Assembly (NCBI GenBank): GCA_002291465.1
Contig: CP021238.1
Location: 2,914,001-2,978,000, forward strand
Direction of reading: 5' to 3'
Length of the DNA: 64,000 nt
Source of the DNA: Mycobacterium lepraemurium
Lineage (GTDB): Bacteria; Actinomycetota; Actinomycetes; Mycobacteriales; Mycobacteriaceae
A program made the translations under genes and the position numbers. The notes under the pieces are model-generated. The model had not been told where the DNA came from, ran no database searches, and saw only the letters and a list, made by a program, of their open reading frames with translations. This document shows positions 29,338 through 37,832 of this stretch, piece by piece (positions within the stretch are counted from its first letter, which is position 1; each line of letters starts with the position of its first letter).

Positions 29338-30117
29338 TCAGCTGCCGAACGCCTTCGGCAGCGGCGGTCCCTCGGGCAACACCCCCGGGTAAGGCAGCTT
29401 GAGCGCCTCGCGCTGGGCGGCGAACAGTTTGTCGCAGGCGGTCAGGGCCGCGTCGAGCAGTTTGTCCAGGGTCGAACGCGGGAAGGTCGCCCCCTCGCCG
29501 GTGCCCTGCACCTCCACCAGCGTGCCGGTGTCGGTGGCGACGACGTTCATGTCGACCTCGGCACTGGCGTCCTCCTCGTAGGGCAGGTCGACCCGGATCC
29601 GGCCGTCGACCACGCCGACGCTGACCGCCGCGATGGCACACGACAACGGCCGCGGATCGGACAGTTTCCCCGCCGCCGACAGGTAGGTGACGGCGTCGGC
29701 CAGGGCCACGAAGGCGCCGGTGATGGCCGCGGTGCGGGTGCCGCCGTCGGCCTGCAGCACGTCGCAGTCGACGGCGATCGTGTTCTCCCCCAGCGCCGCC
29801 AGGTCGATGCAGGCCCGCAGCGACCGACCGATGAGCCGGCTGATCTCCTGGGTGCGCCCGGACAGCCGGCCCTTGACCGATTCGCGGTCCGAGCGGGTGT
29901 GTGTCGCCGACGGCAACATCGCGTACTCGGCGGTCAGCCAGCCCAGGCCCGAGCCCTTGCGCCAGCGCGGCACGCCCTCGGTGACGCTGGCCGTGCACAT
30001 CACCTTGGTGTGGCCGAATTCGATCAGCACCGAACCGGCGGGGTGTTCGGTGAACCCGCGGGTGATCACCAGCGGGCGGAGCTCGTCGTCCAGGCGGCCG
30101 TCTTCTCGTCGCGTCAC
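29338..30117 (-). CDS. rph: ribonuclease PH
   Basis: A 259-residue phosphorolytic 3'-exoribonuclease that trims tRNA 3' ends. It begins [20 protein letters not shown], with [15 protein letters not shown] and the conserved [16 protein letters not shown] (phosphate-binding Arg region) and TVDCD-like [18 protein letters not shown]. Length equals the mycobacterial RphA. Order rph-rdgB as in M. tuberculosis Rv1340-Rv1341. Intact. Confidence 0.93.
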   Translation of the reverse strand: MTRREDGRLDDELRPLVITRGFTEHPAGSVLIEFGHTKVMCTASVTEGVPRWRKGSGLGWLTAEYAMLPSATHTRSDRESVKGRLSGRTQEISRLIGRSLRACIDLAALGENTIAVDCDVLQADGGTRTAAITGAFVALADAVTYLSAAGKLSDPRPLSCAIAAVSVGVVDGRIRVDLPYEEDASAEVDMNVVATDTGTLVEVQGTGEGATFPRSTLDKLLDAALTACDKLFAAQREALKLPYPGVLPEGPPLPKAFGS

Positions 30118-30150
30118 CCAGTAACCCTAAGCCACCTCGAACCGGTCGGC

Positions 30151-30978
30151 TCAGACCCTCTCGGAACGGCGGACGTCGAACGTCTCGCCGCAAACCACCG
30201 CGTGCACGGGGCCGTCGAACTCGGCCTTGGCCTCGCTGATGACGTCCTCCCGCGAGGTCCACGGCGGGATGTGGGTCAACAACAACTCGTGGACGCCGGC
30301 CTGCGCGGCGGCCCGGCCCGCCTCGGTGCCCGACAGGTGCAGCGCGGGCGGGCGGGCGGGCGAATGCGTCCAGGAGGCCTCGCACAAAAAAACATCGGCG
30401 CCGCGAGCCAGCTCGACGAGCTGATCGCAGGCGCCGGTGTCACCGCTGTAGACGAAGGACGCGCCGGTGTGATCGGTGACGCGCAAGCCGTAGGACTCGG
30501 GCGGATGGGCCACCAACCGCGGCGTCACCGTCAACCCTCCAATCGTCACCGGCTCGCCGTCGACCCAATGGCGAACGTCGAAAATGTCTGAGCAGTCATC
30601 GATTTCACCGCCGTAGGGTGACGACGCCGCGCCCAACCTCGACCAGGTGTCGCCGGGGCCGTACAGCATCGCCTTGCCGAGCGGGCGCGTCGGGTGATAG
30701 CGCCGCCAGACGAAAAGCCCGGGCAGATCCAGGCAGTGATCGGCGTGCAGATGCGACAGGAGCACGTGCACCGAACTGGGATCGGCGTAGCGCTGCAGCG
30801 CGCCCAGCACACCCCCGCCGAAGTCGATGACCAAGGGCGGAGTATCCGGTGCCCGAAGCAGATAACCCGACGCAGGCGAATCCGGACCCACCACGCTGCC
30901 CGAGCAGCCGAGCACGGTTATTCGCACGGACACTACTGTGCCATGCCCGATGGGACCATGACGAAAACATTGCCGCAT
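30151..30978 (-). CDS. metallo-beta-lactamase-fold cyclic nucleotide phosphodiesterase (Rv1339-like)
   Basis: A 275-residue MBL-fold enzyme: strand ITVLGCSGSVVGPDSPASGY, metal motif LLSHLHADHCLDLPG (His-x-His-x-Asp-His), a further FVYSGDTGACDQL Asp ligand, and LLLTHIPPWTS with the last His. The homologue Rv1339 has been described as a cAMP-degrading phosphodiesterase affecting drug tolerance. Same neighbours (rph, murI) as in M. tuberculosis. The N-terminal ~16 residues before VSVRITVLG are less certain. Intact. Confidence 0.85.
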   Translation of the reverse strand: MRQCFRHGPIGHGTVVSVRITVLGCSGSVVGPDSPASGYLLRAPDTPPLVIDFGGGVLGALQRYADPSSVHVLLSHLHADHCLDLPGLFVWRRYHPTRPLGKAMLYGPGDTWSRLGAASSPYGGEIDDCSDIFDVRHWVDGEPVTIGGLTVTPRLVAHPPESYGLRVTDHTGASFVYSGDTGACDQLVELARGADVFLCEASWTHSPARPPALHLSGTEAGRAAAQAGVHELLLTHIPPWTSREDVISEAKAEFDGPVHAVVCGETFDVRRSERV

Positions 30979-31009
30979 TGGTGCGACGAGAATCTCGTCC
31001 GCGGGTCAG

Positions 31010-31834
31010 TCAATACACACATGATGAACAGGCCCGGACACCCGAGACGGCCGGACCCAGGAACCGGGCCGCCAATCGGGTGAACGCCTCGGGGTCGCCG
31101 GTGGCTTCGAACACCCGGGACGGGCCGGCGGCTCGGGGATCGTCGGGGTGCGGGTGCAGCAGGTCCCGCTCGGTGAGCACCCGCAGCACCTCCTTGGCGG
31201 TCTCCTCGGCGCTGGACACCAGCGTCACGTTGTCCCCCATCGCCAACTGGATCAGCCCCGACAGCAACGGGTAGTGCGTGCAACCGAGCACCAGCGTGTC
31301 GACCTGCGCGCGCTGCAACGGCTCCAGATAGCCCTCGGCCAGCCCGAGCACCTGACGGCCGCTGGTCACTCCGCGCTCGACGAAGTCGACGAACCGGGGG
31401 CATGCCACGGCGGTGATCTCGGTGTCGCGGGCGGCGGCGAATGCGTCCTGGTAGGCGTGCGAATTGATGGTCGCCTGGGTGCCGATCACCCCGATGCGGC
31501 CGTTGCGCGTGGTGGCGACCGCGCGGCGCACCGCGGGCAGGATCACCTCGACGACGGGCACCTCGTAGCGTTCACGGGCATCCCGCAGGCAGGCCGCCGA
31601 CGCGGTGTTGCATGCGATCACCAACGCCTTGACGCCGCGGCCGACCAGGTCGTCGCCGATGGCCAGCGCGTGCACCCGCACTTCGGGAATGCTCAGCGGG
31701 CCGTACGGCCCGTGGCCGGTGTCGCCGACGTAGATGATGTGCTCGTCGGGCAGCTGGTCGATGATGGCCCGCGCGACGGTCAGTCCGCCGACGCCGGAGT
31801 CGAAGATCCCGACGGGCACCAGTGCCGAGCTCAT
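31010..31834 (-). CDS. murI: glutamate racemase
   Basis: A 274-residue enzyme converting L- to D-glutamate for peptidoglycan. [15 protein letters not shown]-type N-terminus, catalytic Cys in [12 protein letters not shown] (about residue 75) and second Cys in [13 protein letters not shown] (about 185) are present. The start overlaps the rhomboid gene stop by 4 bases. The extreme C-terminus (VRACSSCVY) is unusual in composition and might reflect a late frame change, but all catalytic parts precede it. Intact and presumably essential. Confidence 0.92.
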   Translation of the reverse strand: MSSALVPVGIFDSGVGGLTVARAIIDQLPDEHIIYVGDTGHGPYGPLSIPEVRVHALAIGDDLVGRGVKALVIACNTASAACLRDARERYEVPVVEVILPAVRRAVATTRNGRIGVIGTQATINSHAYQDAFAAARDTEITAVACPRFVDFVERGVTSGRQVLGLAEGYLEPLQRAQVDTLVLGCTHYPLLSGLIQLAMGDNVTLVSSAEETAKEVLRVLTERDLLHPHPDDPRAAGPSRVFEATGDPEAFTRLAARFLGPAVSGVRACSSCVY

Positions 31835-32502
31835 GTCTTGGGGCGCGGCGCGACGGCGCCGGTCTTGCGGCCGGAGCGGCCCTTGCGTTCCGGTTCGGAC
31901 AGCAGGTAGGCGGCCAGCACGCCGGCGATCGCCCCGCACAGGTGGCCCTGCCAGGACACGCCGCCGCACAGGCCGAGCACCGGCATGGCGCCGAGCAGCA
32001 CGCCGCCGTAGGCGAACATGACCACCAGGCCGATGATGATGTCGCGGACCCGGCGCACGAAGATGCCGAACACCAGCAGGAAGGCCAGCCAGCCGAAGAT
32101 CAGGCCGGAGGCCCCGATGTGGTCGGTGGGCCCGCAGCTGCTGCCGACGTTGCCGATCAGCCAGGTGCCGAAACCCCCCACGATCCAGATGATCACGGTC
32201 GCCCAGACGAGCCGGGCCAGCCCGGACAGCGTCATCAGGAATCCGAGCACCAGCAGCGGCGCGGTGTTGGCCAGCAGGTGCTGCCAGCTCTCGTGCAGCA
32301 CCGGGGCGAAGAGGATGCCCCACAGGCCGTCGACCCGCTGCGGCCGGATGCCGTGGACGTCCAGCGCGTGGCGGGTCAGCTGGTCGATCAGCTCGACGAG
32401 GTAGAGCAGCGCGACGAAGGTGACGATGGTGGTGGCGCCCACCACCGCCGTGGACCGCTTCTTGGTCTGGGCGGCAGGTGCCCGTCCGGTGGTCTTACCC
32501 AT
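31831..32502 (-). CDS. rhomboid-family intramembrane serine protease (Rv1337-like)
   Basis: A 223-residue polytopic membrane protein. [18 protein letters not shown] contains the conserved Trp/His/Asn of rhomboids, [15 protein letters not shown] the catalytic Ser (GASG), and [17 protein letters not shown] the catalytic His. Short basic tails at both ends face the cytosol. Coupled to murI by an ATGA overlap. Upstream, where M. tuberculosis has cysM, there are only 50 bases before the stop of the P1 peptidase gene. Intact. Confidence 0.88.
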   Translation of the reverse strand: MGKTTGRAPAAQTKKRSTAVVGATTIVTFVALLYLVELIDQLTRHALDVHGIRPQRVDGLWGILFAPVLHESWQHLLANTAPLLVLGFLMTLSGLARLVWATVIIWIVGGFGTWLIGNVGSSCGPTDHIGASGLIFGWLAFLLVFGIFVRRVRDIIIGLVVMFAYGGVLLGAMPVLGLCGGVSWQGHLCGAIAGVLAAYLLSEPERKGRSGRKTGAVAPRPKT

Positions 32503-32552
32503 GGCTGCCCTTCCAGCGCGCTGCCAGCATCGTCAAGGCTACCGGTCGGCGT

Positions 32553-33590
32553 TCACCGGCCCAGCGCGCCGGGCAGCACGTCCCGGTAGCTCGGGATGCC
32601 GGCGACGGAGTCGGCGGCCAGCACACCGCCCAGCACCGCGTGCGCCAGGCAGTCGGCGGCGGCGACGCCCACCTCGGTGGCCAACCGGGTCTCCAGCAAG
32701 AAGGCGGCCGGCGTATCGGCCTCGGACGGCACCTCGACCGCCCCGGTGGCCAGCACGAACACGGTGTCCCCGTCGACCGGGGTGTGGGCCGGGCGGATGC
32801 TGCGGGCCAGGCCGTCGTGGGCCGCGACGGCCACCCGCCGGCAGGCAGCCGCGCTCAGCGCGGCGTCGGTGGCCACCACCGCAATGACGGTGTTGAGCGG
32901 GTTGTCCAGTGGGTTCGACGGCGACGGCAACGCGGCGAACGCCTCGATCTGCTCGGCCGGCGGCGGTCGCAGCCCGAACTGCTCGACCAGGTCCGTCATC
33001 CACGGCAAGCCGGTCGCCCGATCGACGACCACGCCCGCGGAGTTCACCACGGCCAGCGCCCCGACGGTCACACCGCTGGGCAAGGTGCGCGAGGCGGTCC
33101 CGACGCCGCCCTTGAGCGCGCCGGCCCGTGCCCCCACCCCGGCGCCGACGGTCCCGACGGCCGGCCCGTCGTCGCGCGCGGCGGCGCAGGCCAGGTAGCC
33201 GAACTCGGCCGTCGGGCGGCACTGCCAGCCGCCGACGGGTAGGTCGAAGATCACCGCCCCGGGGACGATGGGCACCACGCCGCCGGCCATCGCCACCCCA
33301 CGGTCGTGTTCCTCCAGCCAGCGCATCACGCCGTCGGCGGCGGCCAGCCCGTAGGCACTACCGCCGGCGAGCAGCACCGCGTCCACGAACCGCACGGTGT
33401 TGGCCGGGTCCAGCAGGTCGGTCTCGCGAGTGCCGGGCGCACCGCCGCGGCAGTCCACCGCGCCGACGGTGCCCGGCGGGCTGAGCACGACGGTGACGCC
33501 GCAGGCCCAGCCGGCGCCCAGCGACGCGTCGGGATCCAATCGCTGGTGGTGGCCGACGCGGATGCCGCCGACGTCGGTGATGGCGTTCAT
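32553..33590 (-). CDS. P1/DmpA-type (S58) N-terminal-nucleophile peptidase, Rv1333-like
   Basis: A 345-residue protein starting MNAITDVGGIRVGHHQRLDP. DAVLLAGGSAYGLAAADGVM, VGTVGAGVGARAGALKGGVG and SGVTVGALAVVNSAG are family hallmarks. The segment PLNTVIAVVATDAALSAAA aligns with the autocleavage site of DmpA aminopeptidases, where Asn-Ser/Thr is cut and the new N-terminal residue is the nucleophile; here that would be Thr. Physiological substrate unknown. Normally followed by mec-cysO-cysM in mycobacteria; here the next gene is the rhomboid. Intact. Confidence 0.85.
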   Translation of the reverse strand: MNAITDVGGIRVGHHQRLDPDASLGAGWACGVTVVLSPPGTVGAVDCRGGAPGTRETDLLDPANTVRFVDAVLLAGGSAYGLAAADGVMRWLEEHDRGVAMAGGVVPIVPGAVIFDLPVGGWQCRPTAEFGYLACAAARDDGPAVGTVGAGVGARAGALKGGVGTASRTLPSGVTVGALAVVNSAGVVVDRATGLPWMTDLVEQFGLRPPPAEQIEAFAALPSPSNPLDNPLNTVIAVVATDAALSAAACRRVAVAAHDGLARSIRPAHTPVDGDTVFVLATGAVEVPSEADTPAAFLLETRLATEVGVAAADCLAHAVLGGVLAADSVAGIPSYRDVLPGALGR

Positions 33591-33600
33591 CGCCGAGCCG

Positions 33601-34188
33601 TCACGATGACCGGGGCCCCATGAGCACCAGGACCAGGTACTCCTGCAGCACGGTCAGCCACTGGTAGACGTCGAAGTACACGGCCAGCGGATGGTCGGCC
33701 GGCAGCCGCTCCGGGCCGTCCGGCCCGATTTCGGGCATGACGCCCAACGTCAGCCGGATGTCGTTGACCGCCGCGATCCACGCGTTCGCGTCGTCCTCGG
33801 TCAACTCGAACCGGCCGCCGTCGTCGGGGACGGTGCCCAATAAGCGCTGTGCGGCAACGCGTTTGGCGTTGACGATACCGGGCTCGTGCAGGCTGCGCAG
33901 TGCGGCGTTCAGGCTCTCGGCGGTATAGGGCGACTCGTCGCCGTTGTCGTCGGGCCGGTAGAAGTCGGGCAGCAGCCGGCGCAGCGTCGGATCCTTCGGC
34001 GGTTGCGCGTTCCCGGTCTTGATGCCGGTGATCTCCTCGAGTTCGTCTGCCGGCGAAGAGGATTCACGCTCATCGAGCAGCCCGATCATCGCGGTGGCCA
34101 GGTTTTTGAGCAGCGCGGCCTCATGGGAGGCCAGCGCGGACCGAAAACGGGGACCGTCCGCAGTCTCGACCCGCTTCCACTTGCGCAC
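33601..34188 (-). CDS. DUF2017 protein (Rv1332-like)
   Basis: A 195-residue helical protein: MRKWKRVETADGPRFRSALA, LLKNLATAMIGLLDERESSS, LRRLLPDFYRPDDNGDESPY, and a C-terminal DVYQWLTVLQEYLVLVLMG. This arrangement is the DUF2017 family, always found beside clpS and a P1 peptidase in actinobacteria. Its role is unknown; annotation as a regulator in M. tuberculosis is not supported by an obvious DNA-binding motif here. Lies 10 bases from the peptidase gene, likely one operon with clpS. Confidence 0.85.
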   Translation of the reverse strand: MRKWKRVETADGPRFRSALASHEAALLKNLATAMIGLLDERESSSPADELEEITGIKTGNAQPPKDPTLRRLLPDFYRPDDNGDESPYTAESLNAALRSLHEPGIVNAKRVAAQRLLGTVPDDGGRFELTEDDANAWIAAVNDIRLTLGVMPEIGPDGPERLPADHPLAVYFDVYQWLTVLQEYLVLVLMGPRSS

Positions 34189-34212
34189 AGGAAATCGCCG
34201 GTGCCCCGAATC

Positions 34213-34530
34213 TCAGCGGTCCTGCTGCATGGTCGCCCACAAACCTGCGGCATGCAGTTTGGACACGTCCACTTCCATGGCCTCGCGGCTGCCCGCGGAC
34301 ACCACGGCCTTTCCCTCGTTGTGCACCTGCAGCATCAGCTTGGTGGCGTGCGGTTCGCTGTAGCCGAACAACTTCTGGAACACGTAGGTCACGTAGGTCA
34401 TCAGGTTGACCGGGTCGTCCCAGACGATCGTGACCCACGGGCTGGCCGTGACGTCCTCGGGAGCGGACTCGCGTTGTCCTGTAGTGCCCGGCCTGGACTT
34501 CGGCTCGGTGGGCGCTGACATAACAACCAT
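34213..34530 (-). CDS. clpS: ATP-dependent Clp protease adaptor ClpS
   Basis: Adaptor that hands N-degron substrates to ClpC/ClpP. The core [40 protein letters not shown] and [16 protein letters not shown] are diagnostic; the Asp-Asp-Pro-x-Asn and His-x-x-Gly contact region is intact. About 105 residues. The start is uncertain between 34539, 34530 and 34521; 34530 aligns best with the M. tuberculosis protein as I recall it. Divergent from pncB. Confidence 0.9.
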
Positions 34531-34597
34531 GGCCCCCACGATACCGAGGGATGGACTACGTTACCGAGCCCCGCTCCGCAGCCGATACCGTTATGGA

Positions 34598-35932
34598 ATG
34601 AACGACCCGGTCGTCACTGGGCTCCTGACCGACAAATACGAGTTGACCATGTTGGCGGCCGCGTTGCGCGACGGCAGCGCCGGTCGGCGGACCACCTTCG
34701 AACTGTTCGCGCGCCGGCTTCCCGAAGGGCGCCGGTACGGCGTGGTGGGCGGAACCGGCCGGCTGCTCGAAGCGCTGCCGCAGTTCACCTTCGGCGACGA
34801 GGCCTGCCAGTCGCTGCAGCAATTCCTCGACCCCGACACGCTGCGGTACCTACGCGATTTTCGGTTCGGCGGCGACATCGACGGCTACGCCGAGGGCGAG
34901 CTGTACTTCCCCGGGTCGCCGGTGCTGTCGGTAACCGGGACCTTCGCGGAATGCGTGGTGCTCGAAACGCTGGCGCTGTCGATCTTCAACCACGACACCG
35001 CGATCGCGTCCGCCGCGGCGCGCATGGTCAGCGCGGCCAGGGGCCGGCCGCTGATCGCAATGGGGTCACGGCGCACGCATGAGCAGGCGGCGGTGGCCGC
35101 GGCCCGCGCCGCCTACATCGCCGGCTTCGCCGCCTCCTCGAACTTGGAGGCCCAGCGCTGCTACGGAATTCCGGCCGAGGGCACCTCGGCGCACGCGTTC
35201 ACCATGCTGCACGCCCGCACCGACGCCGCCGCGGAATCCACTGAACTGGCGGCGTTTCGGGCACAGGTGCAGGCGCTCGGCGTCGACACCACGCTGCTGG
35301 TGGACACCTACGACGTGACGACCGGGGTGGCCAACGCGGTGACGGCGGCCGGCACCGGGCTGGGCACGGTGCGCATCGACTCCGGCGAGCTGGGCGTGCT
35401 GGCCCGCCAGGTCCGCGAGCAGCTGGACAGGCTGGGAGCCACCCGCACCCGCATCGTGGTCTCCGGTGACCTCGACGAGTTCTCCATCGCCGCGCTGGCC
35501 GCCGAGCCGGTGGACAGCTACGGCGTGGGCACCTCAGTGGTGACCGGTTCGGGCGCCCCGACGGCGAACATGGTCTACAAACTCGTCGAGGTGGACGGCC
35601 TGCCGGTGCAGAAGCGCAGCAGCCACAAGGAATCCCGGGGCGGGCGCAAGGACGCGCTGCGGCTCTCCCGGGACACCGGCATCATCACCGAGGAGCTGGT
35701 CTACCCGGCCGGCCATCGGCCGGACGTCGCCGAGCCGGCCCGGGCGGTGACGGTGCCGTTGGTGCGCGGCGGCGAGCTGGTGTCCAAACCGAACCTCGCC
35801 GCGGCGCGCGAACTGGCAGCTTCCGGGCTGCGCAGTCTGCCGTGGGAGGGGCTGAACCTGTCCCACGGCGAACCCGCGATCCCGACCACCCAGATCCCGG
35901 CCGACCGGCGACGGCCGCCCGGCATCGACTGA
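34598..35932 (+). CDS. pncB: nicotinate phosphoribosyltransferase
   Basis: A 444-residue enzyme of the NAD salvage (Preiss-Handler) pathway, making nicotinate mononucleotide from nicotinate and PRPP. It begins MNDPVVTGLLTDKYELTMLA. AMGSRRTHEQAAVAAARAAY includes the His that is phosphorylated in the family, and VRIDSGELGVLARQVRE lines the phosphate pocket. Position beside clpS and dinG corresponds to Rv1330c (pncB1). GGA lies just before the ATG at 34598. Intact. Confidence 0.92.
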   Translation: MNDPVVTGLLTDKYELTMLAAALRDGSAGRRTTFELFARRLPEGRRYGVVGGTGRLLEALPQFTFGDEACQSLQQFLDPDTLRYLRDFRFGGDIDGYAEGELYFPGSPVLSVTGTFAECVVLETLALSIFNHDTAIASAAARMVSAARGRPLIAMGSRRTHEQAAVAAARAAYIAGFAASSNLEAQRCYGIPAEGTSAHAFTMLHARTDAAAESTELAAFRAQVQALGVDTTLLVDTYDVTTGVANAVTAAGTGLGTVRIDSGELGVLARQVREQLDRLGATRTRIVVSGDLDEFSIAALAAEPVDSYGVGTSVVTGSGAPTANMVYKLVEVDGLPVQKRSSHKESRGGRKDALRLSRDTGIITEELVYPAGHRPDVAEPARAVTVPLVRGGELVSKPNLAAARELAASGLRSLPWEGLNLSHGEPAIPTTQIPADRRRPPGID

Positions 35933-35986
35933 CCGGACTCGACCGAGCAGAATCGAGCGAAGAGGATCGTCACATCCGAGCTTTCC

Positions 35987-37832
35987 GTGCCCGAGCTACT
36001 GGCCACCGCCGTGGCCGCGCTGGGCGGCAGCGAACGCGAAGGCCAGCAGCAGATGGCCGCCGCGGTGGCCCAGGCCTTCGACAGCGGCCGGCACCTGGTC
36101 GTGCAGGCCGGCACCGGCAAGTCGCTGGCGTATCTGGTGCCCACGATCGTGCACGCCCTGCGCGACGACTCCCCGGTGGTGGTGTCGACGGCCACCATCG
36201 CGTTGCAGCGCCAGCTCGTCGACCGCGACCTGCCCCGGCTGATCGATTCGCTGGCCGCGGCGGTTCCAGTTCGCGTTGCTCAAGGGACGACGAAAATATT
36301 TGTGCTTGAACAAGATTCACAACGGCGGGCCGGCCGACGGTGAGGAAGCCGCCGACCGGCCGCAGGAGGAACTGTTCAACCCGATGGCGGTCAGCGCGTT
36401 GGGCCGCGACGTGCAACGGCTCACCGAATGGGCGTCGAGCACCGACTCCGGTGACCGCGACGACATCAAGCCCGGCGTGCCGGACCGGTCCTGGTCGCAG
36501 GTCAGCGTTTCGGCGCGGGAATGCCTCGGGGTGGCGCGCTGTCCGTTCAGCGCCGAATGCTTCTCCGAGCGCGCGCAGCCGGGCCGGTCAGGCCGATGTC
36601 GTGGTCACCAACCACGCGCTGCTGGCCATCGACGCGGTGTCCGACTCGGCGATCCTGCCCGAGCACGCGCTGCTGGTCATCGACGAGGCGCACGAGCTGG
36701 TGGACCGGGTGACCTCGGTGGCCACCGCAGAGCTGACGTCGGCGGCCCTCGGCGTCGCCGCGCGCCGGATCGGCCGGCTGGTGAGCCCGGAACTGGTCCA
36801 ACGACTGGAGGCGACGACGGCGACCTTCGCCGCGGCCATCCACGACGGCACGCCGGGGCGCATCGATCGCCTCGACGACGAGCTGGCGACCTACCTGGCC
36901 GCGCTGCGCGACGCGGTGAGCGCGGCCCGCTCGGCGATCGACACCACCAGCGACCCCAAGGCGGCGTCCGCGCGCGCCGAAGCGGTTGCGGCACTGAGCG
37001 AGATCTCCGACACCGTGTCGCGGGTGCTGGCGTCGTTCGGCCCGGCCATCCCCGACCGCACTGACGTGGTGTGGCTGGACCACGAGGACAACCGGGGCGC
37101 GATGCGCCCGGTGCTGCGGGTGGCCTCGCTGTCGGTGGCCGACCTGTTGCGCGACCGGGTGTTCTCGCGTTCCACCGTGGTGCTGACTTCGGCGACGCTG
37201 ACCATCGGCGGCTCCTTCGACGCCATGGCCGCGGCCTGGGGGCTGAAAGGGCCCGACGGTGACGACCCGCCCTGGCGCGGCCTGGACGTGGGGTCGCCGT
37301 TTCAGCACGCCAAGGCCGGAATCCTTTACGTGGCAGCGCATCTGCCGCCGCCCGGACGCGACGGCGTCGGCTCGGCCGAGCAGCTGACCGAGATCGCCGA
37401 GCTCATCACCGCCGCCGACGGGCGCACCCTAGGCCTGTTCTCGTCGATGCGGGCCGCCCTGGCGGCCGCCGAGGCGATGCGCGACCGGCTGTCGACGCCG
37501 GTGCTGTGGCAGGGCGTCGACGTGCCCGGCCCGTCGCTGTCGTTGGTGTTGATCGACCGCATCCCGTTCCCCCGGCCCGACGACCCGCTGCTCGGGGCGC
37601 GGCAGCGCGCGGTGGCCGCGCGCTGCTGCTGGCGCAGGGCTCGGGCCGGCTGTTGCGGCGGGTCAGCGACCGCGGCGTGGTCGCGGTGCTCGACTCGCGC
37701 ATGGCCACCGCCGGCTACGGCGGCTACCTGCGCGCCTCGCTGCCGCCGTTCTGGCAGACCACCAACGGCGCCCAGGTGCGAGCGGCGCTGCAGCGGCTGC
37801 GCACCGCCGCGACAGCTAGCGGGCCAGGGTGA
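35987..37832 (+). pseudogene. dinG: DinG-like superfamily 2 helicase, extensively damaged
   Basis: Homologue of M. tuberculosis Rv1329c (664 residues). Damage includes: Walker A reads VQAGTGKSLAYL where the family has AGTGTGKS, a six-base slippage deletion; frame loss near 36270 before LLKGRRKYLCLNKIHN; frame loss near 36580 before DVVVTNHALLAIDAV; an apparent in-frame deletion joining STPVL to WQGVDVPGPSLSL; and another deletion near 37620 with frame change before ALLLAQGSGRLLRRV. The Asp-Glu-Ala-His box (LLVIDEAHEL) and SATLTIGG survive. The 3' end overlaps glgP convergently. Confidence 0.88.
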
